Below, piece by piece: positions 6,173 to 13,548 of a stretch of DNA of 14,914 nt. The position numbers and the translations under genes were made by a program. The notes below the pieces were generated by a model that worked only from the letters and a program-made list of their open reading frames with translations, was not told where the DNA came from and searched no databases. The DNA is from an uncultured Bacilli bacterium. Lineage in GTDB: Bacteria > Bacillota_I > Bacilli_A > RF39 > UBA660. The number at the start of each line of letters is the position of its first letter. Positions within the stretch are counted from its first letter, which is position 1. The DNA lies in assembly GCA_947624855.1 (NCBI GenBank), contig CANQMC010000017.1, forward strand, positions 1 to 14,914, in the 5' to 3' direction.

Positions 6173-8676
6173 TATAAGCCCCTTCCTATATTTTCACTTT
6201 CTATTCCATCTTCACTTTTATGTTCATTTAATATTGCTTCTAATTCGGTATCATTTGGAACAGAAATTACTTCATTATTTTTAAGATTATTAATTATTTT
6301 ACTTAAATTCTTTTGTAAACCTTTTTTAATAATATTCTTTCGATTTGCCATAAATTTTTCTAATTTATCTGCGATTAAATAACGAACTGAAACTTTGGCT
6401 TTTATTGGTTCTTGTATATCCATAACAGGTTCTATTTTACCTTTTGGAGTTTTTCTTATATTTTCTAATTTAGCTAATGCTTCTTGATAAGAATTTACTT
6501 GGGTACTATCAAGTTTAATTCCATTTACTATAGTATAATCTATAGCTTCTTTACCATTTTCTAAACATTCATTTAAGAATAATAAGGTTTCTAATTCTTC
6601 TTTATCTTGTAATAGTACTGTATAACCTTTTATAGTAGTACAATAATAATTAATATCATAACCTACTATCTTTTGAGTTAATTTACCCATCTCAACTAAA
6701 TTTTGATTAATTAAGGTATCATTATTAATATTTAAATTTTTAATAGGAACGGCTAAATCTTTAACTGGAGAAACTGCTAATTGTTCCCCTTCTGCTACAG
6801 GTCCTGTATAAGCTTCATTAGGAGTAGGCACTGTAGGAGGCACTGGAATAACTTGAGGAGTAACAGTAGGAGTAACACTTCCAAGTTCTATAACAGAAGG
6901 TTGTGGTTCTGCAGTTGGTGTTCCTAAAGGAATTACTATTGGTTCTGTATTTGAATTGTTATTTTCAGGATTTAAATTTTGATTTTTTAAAGCATTTAAT
7001 CTAGCATTTATTTCTTGATATCTAGCTATATCTTCTTCTGGTAACATAACATTTTCATAAGGAACTAAATTATCTGCTAGTTTAGCTTTATTTAAAATAT
7101 TAAATTTTTCATCTAGTAATTTGTATTCTTCCATCAAAGTAACTTCTAAATTATTTTTACGAGCATATATTATTAATTCTTTTAAATCTTCTTTTATTTG
7201 CTCAATTGCTTCTTCGTTGGCTTTTAACTCAGGAATTCTATTACTAAAATAACGAGTACTATTAATAAGATTTTTAAATTCAGATACTTGGTTTGAAGCA
7301 ACATTACCAATATTCCAAACATTAATTAAATTAGTATTTGGTACTTCTAACATTTTAATAATAGCAATTATTCGATTGGCTTCATCTAAATCTTCGGCTG
7401 TTACTACCCAAGCTTTATCGCCTAAGGCATTTGTTTGTTTTATGTTTAAATTAGAAAAACCATTATAAGTTGCTACTTTATTACCTAAAGTATCTAAATA
7501 ACTTATTAATTCATTAATTAAATTAGTATTTTCATTTTGTTTAATAATATTTGGATTATATTTATTAAAGAAGTTTGTTTTATTTAAAAGTCCTGTAAAT
7601 TCATTTATTTTTAAACCTTCTACATACATCATATCCCAAATTTTAGCAACTGGTTCTTTAAAATTACCAGCGATTAAGTATTCTTTTATTTTAATTAAAT
7701 TGTTATATTCTTCTAAATCTTCATTTAAAATAGTAGAACCATCTATCGCGTTCATTAAAAGTCTTTGACCTAAAGTAGTATTTACTTTTCCTCTAATAAC
7801 ATTTAAAGCATTTTCTATTTCATTTAAAATAGCATCATTTCTTTTAGGTTCTTCTTTTTTAGGAATTGGCTCAGTATTTTTAAATAAATCTATTTTTGAT
7901 AATAAATTTAAAACTGTATCTTTTTGATCTTCTGATACAACTAAAATATTATTAATAGCTACTAAAGAATTAACATCTTTAGTATTTGCTACTTTTAATA
8001 TTTCTCTTAAAACATATAAATTATCATATCTTTCTTTATCTGTAGCAAGAACAGCATTATTATCCATGCCAAATGCCCAATTAGTGCCATTTAAAGTATT
8101 TAAATAATTATTATGCATAAAATCTAATTCTTTATTAATAACATTAATTAAATCATTATTAAGATTGGTTCTTAGTTCTTCTAATCTTTTAATAATAATA
8201 TCTTGATTTTCCGCTAATTTTTGTAATTCTACTTCTAATTCTTGGCGATGAGTTAAATTTTGTAAATTAGCAGGGTCTTTAATAAATTGAGCATATTCAG
8301 TCGATTTTAAATTATAATTTTTTCGAACAGTATTAAGTGTTTCTTGTAAATTATTAAAATATTGAATATTTTCTTCGGCATTTTTAACAATATCATATGC
8401 TTTACTCATGTTATATTCTTGATTTTTCAAATTCATTTCTTTTTCTAATAAATTATAAATATCGGTTACATAATCAATGTTATTATTTAAAAATTGATTA
8501 TAATGATATCGATAAAAGTTAGCAGCTTTAACTTGAAATTCAGCACTTTTGCCCTTTTTTACTTTAACATTTGTGCCTGGAATTGTTTCAAGTTCTGTTT
8601 CATTTAAGTTTTTAGCTTCTTTAATCATATCTAGTAAATCTTGTTTTTCATACATTTGATTTGGATTTTCATTCAT
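6172..8676 (-). CDS. Unknown large multi-repeat cytoplasmic protein (about 834 aa)
   Basis: No known family recognised. Numbering here starts from the upstream GTG at 8694; subtract 6 for the preferred start. Residues 60-180 are mostly charged helices, probably coiled coil. Three degenerate repeats of about 90-100 residues follow at 181-271, 288-377 and 390-484, and a fourth copy lies at about 662-748. Each has an N-terminal helix, a short variable segment, then a D/E-x-x-E-x-x-N/D-x-L/I helix and an ending such as FxxLLxxTxFF. A Pro/Thr/Val-rich linker covers about 583-650, and a Lys-rich tail lies at 766-805. There is no signal peptide or membrane segment. I prefer ATG 8674-8676 because GTAGGA sits six bases before it; the in-frame GTG at 8692-8694 has no well-placed ribosome binding site. 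It has its own promoter (8728-8756) and is coupled to the 84-residue gene. A scaffold role is possible but unproven. Confidence 0.85.
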   Translation of the reverse strand: MNENPNQMYEKQDLLDMIKEAKNLNETELETIPGTNVKVKKGKSAEFQVKAANFYRYHYNQFLNNNIDYVTDIYNLLEKEMNLKNQEYNMSKAYDIVKNAEENIQYFNNLQETLNTVRKNYNLKSTEYAQFIKDPANLQNLTHRQELEVELQKLAENQDIIIKRLEELRTNLNNDLINVINKELDFMHNNYLNTLNGTNWAFGMDNNAVLATDKERYDNLYVLREILKVANTKDVNSLVAINNILVVSEDQKDTVLNLLSKIDLFKNTEPIPKKEEPKRNDAILNEIENALNVIRGKVNTTLGQRLLMNAIDGSTILNEDLEEYNNLIKIKEYLIAGNFKEPVAKIWDMMYVEGLKINEFTGLLNKTNFFNKYNPNIIKQNENTNLINELISYLDTLGNKVATYNGFSNLNIKQTNALGDKAWVVTAEDLDEANRIIAIIKMLEVPNTNLINVWNIGNVASNQVSEFKNLINSTRYFSNRIPELKANEEAIEQIKEDLKELIIYARKNNLEVTLMEEYKLLDEKFNILNKAKLADNLVPYENVMLPEEDIARYQEINARLNALKNQNLNPENNNSNTEPIVIPLGTPTAEPQPSVIELGSVTPTVTPQVIPVPPTVPTPNEAYTGPVAEGEQLAVSPVKDLAVPIKNLNINNDTLINQNLVEMGKLTQKIVGYDINYYCTTIKGYTVLLQDKEELETLLFLNECLENGKEAIDYTIVNGIKLDSTQVNSYQEALAKLENIRKTPKGKIEPVMDIQEPIKAKVSVRYLIADKLEKFMANRKNIIKKGLQKNLSKIINNLKNNEVISVPNDTELEAILNEHKSEDGIESENIGRGL
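6454..8052 (-). repeat. Four degenerate protein-level repeat cores in the 834-aa protein
   Basis: Cores with matching spacing are at residues 215-271 (ends LLSKIDLF), 321-376 (ends LLNKTNFF), 430-484 (ends LINSTRYF) and 691-747 (ends ALAKLENI). Shared features are an acidic start (TDKE, NEDLEE, AEDLDE, QDKEE), then an N/L-x-I/L helix, a hydrophobic/Trp strand-like stretch (KIWDMMYV, NVWNIGNV), and a terminal amphipathic helix. Numbering is from GTG 8694. DNA identity between copies is low, so this is an old protein duplication and not a DNA repeat. Confidence 0.6.
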
Positions 8677-8700
8677 AATTATTCCTACTTTCACACTAAT

Positions 8701-8715
8701 AAGGGCTAATCCCTT
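8701..8715 (-). promoter_or_regulatory. Small hairpin in the 5' leader of the 834-aa gene
   Basis: AAGGG-CTAAT-CCCTT forms a 5-bp stem with a 5-base loop. It would lie about 6-20 bases after the predicted transcription start and about 13 bases before the ribosome binding site. It could stabilise the mRNA 5' end or be an operator. No T run follows on either strand, so it is not a terminator. Confidence 0.4.
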
Positions 8716-8727
8716 TAATTATATTTA

Positions 8728-8756
8728 ATTATATCATGAAATAAAAAAATTAGCAA
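8728..8756 (-). promoter_or_regulatory. Sigma-A-like promoter of the 834-aa gene operon
   Basis: Minus strand: -35 TTGCTA (8751-8756), 17-base spacer, -10 TATAAT (8728-8733) preceded by TGA, which makes an extended -10. The predicted start is near 8721. This may also feed the 84-residue gene and the T-box/ileS region, because I see no terminator between them. Confidence 0.75.
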
Positions 8757-8827
8757 TCAATTAAAAGATAAATATGTAAAGATTAGCAATTTATTTGAAA
8801 TTAACTCTACTAAAAAAAGAAAATATA

Positions 8828-8836
8828 TGGTATTAT
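8828..8836 (+). promoter_or_regulatory. Candidate extended -10 promoter of the phosphohexomutase gene
   Basis: TGGTATTAT (8828-8836) is an extended -10 (TGN plus TATTAT) about 24 bases before the ATG at 8860, with GAAAGAAGG in between as ribosome binding site. No good -35 is found at 16-18 bases. A TTGAAA at 8795-8800 is too far away (30 bases). Confidence 0.4.
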
Positions 8837-8859
8837 TAAAATAGAAAGAAGGTAATAAT

Positions 8860-10221
8860 ATGGATCCTAATATATTTAGAGAATATGATATAAGAGGAAC
8901 TTATCCTGATACAATAAATGAAAATGTGGCTTATACAATAGGTCGAAGTTATGGAAGTTATTTAAAAGAAAAACTTAATCAAGATACTTGTGTTGTTTCT
9001 TATGATAATAGAATGTCTAGCCCTGCATTATCGGCTTATTTAATTAAAGGTATAACAGACAGTGGGCTTAATGTATATAATTATGGGCTTACAACTACAC
9101 CAATGCATTATTATGCTAGATACATTCATAATTTATTTGGAATAATGATTACAGCTTCTCATAATCCTAAAGATGACAATGGTTTTAAATTTTCGTTTGA
9201 TAATTTGGCTAATGCTCGAGGTGATATGATTAAAGAATTTAGAGATTATACCTTTGCTGGTAATTTTACAAGTGGAAATGGTACAGTATCTAGTGGTAAT
9301 ATTACAGAAAAATATATAGAATTTTTGCGCTATGGAGTAGAACTTGGCCGCAATAAAAGAAAAGTTGTAATTGATGTAGGTAATGGTACTACTTCTATCA
9401 TTGCTCGTAAAATTTTTGAAAAGATTAATGTTGATTTTGAAATTCTTTTTGAAGAAAGTGATGGTAATTTCCCTAATCATCATCCTGATCCTAATGTTGA
9501 AGAAAATATGGAAGCATTAAAAAAAGAAGTTTTAAGAGTTAAAGCAGATTTAGGAATAGCATTTGATGGTGATGGAGATCGAATTGGCATTGTTAATGAA
9601 CTTGGACAAGTTGTGCCAGCCGATCATTTTATGATTTTAATTATTCGAGATATTATTAATAAAGTTAAAAATAAAACTTTTCTTTATGATGTAAAATGCA
9701 CTAAAGCATTACAAGATGAAATTACGAGACTTGGAGGAACGGGTATTTGTTATAGAACTGGGGCTTCATTTACTCAAGCTAAAATTAAAGAAGATGATTT
9801 ACCATTTGGTGGTGAATATTCAGGCCATATTTATTTTAGAGATAAAATTGCAGATGTTGCAAGTGGTATTTATGCTGGTTTAAGATTAATTGAATTACTT
9901 TCTAAAACAAGTGATTCTTTAAGTAAAATGTTAAGTAATATCCCTAAATATTACAGTACTCCTGAGATTAAATTTCCAAGTGATGATAATATAAAATTTG
10001 ATGTAATTAAAAATATTAAAGATTATTGTGAATCTCAAAAATGGAGTTTAAATACAATTGATGGAGTTAGAGTTAATTTCAATAATGGTTGGGCTTTAGT
10101 TAGAGCTAGTAATACAGGCCCTACAATTACTATGAGATGTGAAGCTGTAAATGAAAATGATTTACAAAATTTACAAACAATATTTACGAATTTAATTAAT
10201 ACTTATAATAAGGCATCTTAA
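8860..10221 (+). CDS. Phosphomannomutase/phosphoglucomutase
   Basis: A 453-residue alpha-D-phosphohexomutase of the ManB/AlgC type, the usual length for the family. It interconverts sugar 6-phosphates and 1-phosphates, supplying mannose-1-P or glucose-1-P for nucleotide sugars and cell-surface glycans. All four active-site blocks are visible: the phospho-serine loop TASHNP (Ser100); the metal loop DGDGDR (Asp236, Asp238, Asp240, Arg241); the sugar-specificity loop GGEYSGH (317-323); and the phosphate-binding loop VRASNTGP (414-421). The N terminus FREYDIRG is also typical. GEYSGH is shared by bifunctional PMM/PGM enzymes, so mannose versus glucose preference cannot be settled here. The start at 8860 has an AGAAGG ribosome binding site. 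It is divergent from the 834-residue gene and is followed at once by a terminator that overlaps its stop codon. Confidence 0.94.
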   Translation: MDPNIFREYDIRGTYPDTINENVAYTIGRSYGSYLKEKLNQDTCVVSYDNRMSSPALSAYLIKGITDSGLNVYNYGLTTTPMHYYARYIHNLFGIMITASHNPKDDNGFKFSFDNLANARGDMIKEFRDYTFAGNFTSGNGTVSSGNITEKYIEFLRYGVELGRNKRKVVIDVGNGTTSIIARKIFEKINVDFEILFEESDGNFPNHHPDPNVEENMEALKKEVLRVKADLGIAFDGDGDRIGIVNELGQVVPADHFMILIIRDIINKVKNKTFLYDVKCTKALQDEITRLGGTGICYRTGASFTQAKIKEDDLPFGGEYSGHIYFRDKIADVASGIYAGLRLIELLSKTSDSLSKMLSNIPKYYSTPEIKFPSDDNIKFDVIKNIKDYCESQKWSLNTIDGVRVNFNNGWALVRASNTGPTITMRCEAVNENDLQNLQTIFTNLINTYNKAS

Positions 10222-10234
10222 TGATGCTTTTTTT
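10213..10234 (+). terminator. Rho-independent terminator of the phosphohexomutase gene
   Basis: GCATC (10213-10217) and GATGC (10223-10227) form a short stem with loop TTAAT, followed by seven T (10228-10234). The loop contains the stop codon TAA (10219-10221). Confidence 0.75.
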
Positions 10235-10262
10235 GATTATATTTTTATTTTTTGGTTATACT
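10233..10262 (+). promoter_or_regulatory. Promoter of the coat-F-like gene pair
   Basis: TTGATT (10233-10238), an 18-base spacer, and TATACT (10257-10262) make a plausible sigma-A-type promoter. Its -35 abuts the T run of the preceding terminator. The start would fall near 10268, just before AAGGAGG. This placement argues that translation begins at 10282 and not at the in-frame GTG at 10252. Confidence 0.6.
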
Positions 10263-10281
10263 AAAATCAAGGAGGATTAAT

Positions 10282-10467
10282 ATGACTAATAAAGAATTAC
10301 TTTATATGGAAGATGCAATAAAACATGAAACTAATTTAATGGATATTTGTGATTTTATATTACAAAATTTAGATGATAAAAATCTAATAACTTTTATGAA
10401 AAATCAAAGAAAAAAACATGAAAATTTAAAACAAAAATTATTAAATACAATGGAGGAATTAGCATGA
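10282..10467 (+). CDS. Small coat-F-like (CotF family) protein, first of a pair (61 aa)
   Basis: A 61-residue helical protein beginning MTNKELLYMEDAIKHETNLM. The block ELLYMEDAxxHE followed by a second helix (about 41-58) resembles small CotF-like spore coat proteins of Clostridia and Bacilli, which have a ferritin-like helical-bundle fold. Helix 1 carries the E-D-x-x-x-H-E pattern seen in that family. Metal binding is not established for it. I chose ATG 10282 because AAGGAGG (10270-10276) lies at ideal spacing; the longer in-frame GTG start would place the promoter inside the gene. The stop TGA (10465-10467) overlaps the next ATG as ATGA, so the pair is translationally coupled. Function is inferred from family resemblance. 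Confidence 0.75.
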   Translation: MTNKELLYMEDAIKHETNLMDICDFILQNLDDKNLITFMKNQRKKHENLKQKLLNTMEELA

Positions 10468-10709
10468 GTGATTTACTTTTAATGGAAAATATGCTTTTAC
10501 TTCTTAAAAGTTGTACAGAAGTATATGTTCATGGAATTTTAGAAAGTTCTAATAAAAAAGTTCATGATGTTTTAAAATTTGGTTTAGATGAAAATATCAA
10601 ATTACAAAATGATCTTTATCAAAAAATGACAGAATGTGGTTGGTATAAAATTCAAAATGTTAATAGTAAACAAATTAAAGATTCTTTAAAAAAGTTAAAA
10701 CAAAAATAG
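10464..10709 (+). CDS. Coat-F-like (CotF family) spore coat-type protein, second of a pair (81 aa)
   Basis: An 81-residue helical protein. The segment LLLMENMLLLLKSCTEVYVH, then GILESSNKKVHDVLKFGLDE, then a long helix ending YQKMTECGWY matches the CotF domain: ENxLLLLKxxxxVYVHGxxESS...L..L..Q...Y.KM...GWY. CotF proteins were named for a Bacillus subtilis spore coat component, but many homologues are encoded in species with no clear sporulation role. A ribosome binding site GGAGG (10452-10456) lies inside the end of the first gene, and the ATG at 10464 overlaps its TGA. The stop TAG (10707-10709) is inside a hairpin shared with the convergent operon. The two genes together probably make one bundle-type complex (inference). 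Confidence 0.85.
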   Translation: MSDLLLMENMLLLLKSCTEVYVHGILESSNKKVHDVLKFGLDENIKLQNDLYQKMTECGWYKIQNVNSKQIKDSLKKLKQK

Positions 10710-10729
10710 AAGCTTATCTTCTATTTTTT
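10702..10729. terminator. Bidirectional terminator between convergent genes
   Basis: AAAAATAGAAG (10702-10712) and CTTCTATTTTT (10718-10728) form a perfect 11-bp stem with a 5-base loop. The A and T runs in the arms give each strand a T-rich 3' side. The plus-strand stop TAG (10707-10709) is in the left arm, and the minus-strand stop TAA (10714-10716) is in the loop. Confidence 0.85.
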
Positions 10730-12012
10730 AATGATTTAAACATTTTTTGCCATAGTTTGGTAGATGAATAATTTAAAATTCCTACTTTATATATTCTAAG
10801 ACCATAAATATATATGAAGTATGTAGCTATACCAGCAATTATAGTAGACCCTATTAATGAAGCTAAACTAAACTCACCTATTAAATAAAGCGTTGGAGCA
10901 ATCATGACAGATAATAAAGGAATGTAACCTAAAATATTAATAAATATTGAACCATCAAATATTACTGCCATAAAGGCAACATAATAACCTACTAACATTA
11001 TTATCATAAGAGGTGTTTGAAGTTGTTGGAAATCTTCATTGTTGGTGGTCATACTTGCTAAAGTAGCAGATACAATTGCATAAGCAATAAAGCTAATAAT
11101 GAATAAAATAATTAAAACTAAACCACCTTTTAATAATAAGTCAAAAATTCCAGCATTTTTTAACATATTAATTGTATCACTTATCATACTTATATCAGCG
11201 CTAGCCCCACCTGTTGTTGTAAATATTTTTCTGATAATTATACCAATAAAGACATATAAGAATAATAACAAACCTTGAATTAAAACATAAGATAAGGCTG
11301 CTAAAACTTTGGAAATAAAATGTAATTTAGCAGGTATCGAAGAAATAATAACTTCCATTCCCCTGCTGGTTTTTTCATCATTAATTTCGGCTCCTAACAT
11401 TTGAACCATAGTAACTATTAAGATAAAAAATGGCACAATAACCACAGTAGTAATAATAGCACTTAAACTTTCTTTTGTTTGATTATTAGTAGCATTGCTA
11501 TCTAAAACCGTTTCTTTTACTTCAACAGGGCTTGTTAATTTGGTAATTTCCTCATTAGTTAAACCACTTTGTTCTAAAACTATTTCATTTTTTAAAACAT
11601 TTAAAGTATTAGTAATAATATCATAAGTATTTCGAGATATTGTTTCATTAGATATAATTTCGCTTGTTAAATAACTTTCAGTATTACTATTTAAAACTAC
11701 AATGACATCATCAGCTAAATTTTCTTGATCGGTTAATTTCGAATTATCTAATTCTAATTCATATTCACTCATATCTAATTCTTGGGTTAACTTAGTAAAA
11801 TAATTTTTAAAAGATTCATATTTATTTAAATTATCTACTATATATATTTTTTCTTTTGTTTCAAAATCGCCACCAAAGAAATTAATTACATAATCCATAT
11901 TAACTATAAATATTAAAAGTAAACATAAAAGGATATTAACTATTTTAAACCATTTAGTATTTATTTTCTTTTTTAAACTGTATTTTACTAAATATTTAAA
12001 TTTATTTTTCAT
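10714..12012 (-). CDS. ABC-2 type transporter permease (NatB-like)
   Basis: About 432 residues from ATG 12010-12012. This start is preferred to the in-frame GTG at 12019-12021 because AGGTGA lies five bases before it. The layout is typical of NatB/YhaP permeases: one N-terminal membrane segment (about 22-40), a large extracytoplasmic domain (about 45-180), then five hydrophobic segments. The first of these contains IVPFFILIVTMVQML and leads into GAEINDEKTSRGMEVIISS, a block strongly typical of ABC-2 exporters. NatAB in Bacillus exports sodium, but many relatives export peptides or antibiotics, so substrate is open. The upstream ATPase gene overlaps it, and the pair should form one exporter in the membrane. 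It is the last gene of the four-gene operon and ends in a shared terminator. Confidence 0.9.
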   Translation of the reverse strand: MKNKFKYLVKYSLKKKINTKWFKIVNILLCLLLIFIVNMDYVINFFGGDFETKEKIYIVDNLNKYESFKNYFTKLTQELDMSEYELELDNSKLTDQENLADDVIVVLNSNTESYLTSEIISNETISRNTYDIITNTLNVLKNEIVLEQSGLTNEEITKLTSPVEVKETVLDSNATNNQTKESLSAIITTVVIVPFFILIVTMVQMLGAEINDEKTSRGMEVIISSIPAKLHFISKVLAALSYVLIQGLLLFLYVFIGIIIRKIFTTTGGASADISMISDTINMLKNAGIFDLLLKGGLVLIILFIISFIAYAIVSATLASMTTNNEDFQQLQTPLMIIMLVGYYVAFMAVIFDGSIFINILGYIPLLSVMIAPTLYLIGEFSLASLIGSTIIAGIATYFIYIYGLRIYKVGILNYSSTKLWQKMFKSLKNRR

Positions 12013-12901
12013 ATTCTTCACCTACTGTATTTAAAAATATTTCATTTAAGCTAGCATCTTCAACTACAAATTTTGTAACATTAGAACTTTTTTTAACAAC
12101 TTTAAAAACATCTTCTATATATTCTTTATTAGCTATTTTAACAATTATATCAAGATTTTCTTTAAAAGCTTCTGTAACCCCTTTTATTTTTTTTAAGTCA
12201 TTAATATCAACGTCTGCATTTATTCTTATTGTTTTCTTTTGATAATTTTGTTTTATTTCTTTTAAAGATCCAGATAAAACAGTTTTTCCTTTTTTTAAAA
12301 TAACTAATTTTTCACAAAACAATTCAACATGCTCCATACGATGTGAAGAAAATAAAATCATTTTGCCCTTTTCTTTAAATTCACGAATAACATTCATAAA
12401 AAGTTCAACATTTATAGGATCTAAGCCCGTAAAAGGTTCATCTAATACTAATAAATCTGGTTCATGGATAATAGCAGTAATAAATTGAATTTTTTGTTGA
12501 TTTCCTTTACTTAATTCTTTTATTTTGCGGTCTTTATATTCACTTACTCCAAATCTAGCTAACCAATAATCTAATTTTTCTAAAATGTTTTCTTCAGCCA
12601 TTCCTTTTAAAGTAGCATAGTATATAACTTGTTCTTTAACGGTAAGTTTTGTTAATAGACTTCTTTCTTCAGTTAAAAAACCTATTTTTTCAGTTAATTT
12701 ATAATCTATTTCTTGGTTATTAAGAGATATTTTCCCTTCAGTGGGAGTTAAAAGATTCATAATCATTCTAAATGTAGTTGTTTTACCAGCTCCATTAACT
12801 CCTAATAAGCCAAATATTTCTCCGGGATTAATGGTAAATGATAAATTATCTACTGCTAAATTATCATCATAATATTTAGTAACATTTTCTACTTTAAGCA
12901 T
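12002..12901 (-). CDS. ABC transporter ATP-binding protein (NatA-like)
   Basis: A 299-residue ATPase that powers the NatB-like permease below. Motifs in order: Walker A GVNGAGKTT (34-42); the region FLTEERSLLTKLTV (75-88), which is typical of NatA/YhaQ-type proteins; the signature LSKGNQQ (130-136); Walker B LLVLDEP (150-156) followed by FTGLDP; and the H-loop FSSH (184-187). The region after about residue 215 fits the small C-terminal domain (DUF4162-like) found in this group. The start has AAGGAGG just upstream (within the pseudouridine synthase gene, which it overlaps by 8 bases). The TAA at 12002-12004 lies inside the permease start region. Being cytosolic and coupled on both sides, it is surely expressed with the whole operon. 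Confidence 0.93.
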   Translation of the reverse strand: MLKVENVTKYYDDNLAVDNLSFTINPGEIFGLLGVNGAGKTTTFRMIMNLLTPTEGKISLNNQEIDYKLTEKIGFLTEERSLLTKLTVKEQVIYYATLKGMAEENILEKLDYWLARFGVSEYKDRKIKELSKGNQQKIQFITAIIHEPDLLVLDEPFTGLDPINVELFMNVIREFKEKGKMILFSSHRMEHVELFCEKLVILKKGKTVLSGSLKEIKQNYQKKTIRINADVDINDLKKIKGVTEAFKENLDIIVKIANKEYIEDVFKVVKKSSNVTKFVVEDASLNEIFLNTVGEEYEK

Positions 12902-13541
12902 TTTTATCCTCCTTATAAAAATTTAAAAATTCTTTAGGTATTTTACTTTTAAATTCATAATCTTTATTATTTAATTTTACTTTTAAATAATTAGCATGCA
13001 AACCTAATCTTTTTATTGGATCAGTTTTACTATGATATTTTTTATCACCAATTAAGGGATAACCTAAATTACTAAAGGCCACTCTAATTTGATGCTTTTT
13101 GCCAGTTTTAATATTAATCTTTACTACAGTAAAATTATTAGTATAATTTAAAACTTGATAATGAGTTTCAGCATAATCCCCTGTTTTACTTACGTATACT
13201 TGATGGGTGATACTTTCTTTTAAATATTGTTTAATTATACCTTTAGGCTTTAATAATTTACCTTCTAAAATTCCAATGTATTGTCTAGTAGTAGATAGCC
13301 AATTAGTTTGTAAATAATTTTTAACTTTGAGATTCTTAGCAAAAATAATTATTCCAGAGGTATCTTTATCTAAACGATGAACAATAAATATTTTATTACT
13401 TTTATGTTGCTTTTTAACATATGAGGAAGCCATGGAATATAAAGTATTATCAGTTTTTCCATCACTTATAGTTAATAATTTTGGAGGTTTATTTATTACT
13501 AATATATCTTTATCTTCATATATAATGTCTAACTTTTTCAT
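12894..13541 (-). CDS. RluA-family pseudouridine synthase (no S4 domain)
   Basis: A 215-residue enzyme that isomerises uridine to pseudouridine in rRNA or tRNA. The catalytic block HRLDKDTSG is at 55-63 with the nucleophilic Asp58, and the family blocks VINKPP (15-20), IFAKN and the KTGKKHQIR stretch with GYPLIGDKKY are present. It is shorter than RluD-type enzymes (about 300 residues) and lacks the N-terminal S4 RNA-binding domain, like short RluA/YhcT/YjbO-type members. The exact RNA site cannot be predicted. The start at 13539-13541 has GAGGT five bases before it; that ribosome binding site overlaps the TGA of the alkD-like gene, so translation is coupled. The 3' end overlaps the ABC ATPase gene by 8 bases. 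Confidence 0.92.
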   Translation of the reverse strand: MKKLDIIYEDKDILVINKPPKLLTISDGKTDNTLYSMASSYVKKQHKSNKIFIVHRLDKDTSGIIIFAKNLKVKNYLQTNWLSTTRQYIGILEGKLLKPKGIIKQYLKESITHQVYVSKTGDYAETHYQVLNYTNNFTVVKINIKTGKKHQIRVAFSNLGYPLIGDKKYHSKTDPIKRLGLHANYLKVKLNNKDYEFKSKIPKEFLNFYKEDKNA

Positions 13542-13548
13542 TATAACC

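Noticed and set aside
8677..8694. Upstream GTG start for the large repeat protein (six extra residues)
   Set aside because: No well-spaced ribosome binding site precedes the GTG, while GTAGGA is ideally placed before ATG 8674-8676.
8701..8715. AAGGG/CCCTT hairpin as a terminator
   Set aside because: There is no T run after it on either strand, and it lies between a promoter and its gene.
9133..9483. Minus-strand 116-codon open frame inside the phosphohexomutase gene
   Set aside because: It is a shadow frame rich in Ile, Phe, Thr and Ser that overlaps the catalytic Ser and other conserved blocks of the real gene.
10252..10281. Ten extra N-terminal residues on the first coat-F-like gene
   Set aside because: They would overlap the -10 box TATACT and the AAGGAGG ribosome binding site; ATG 10282 fits far better.
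12013..12021. GTG start giving three extra residues on the permease
   Set aside because: The GTG lies inside the AGGTGA ribosome binding site that serves ATG 12010-12012.
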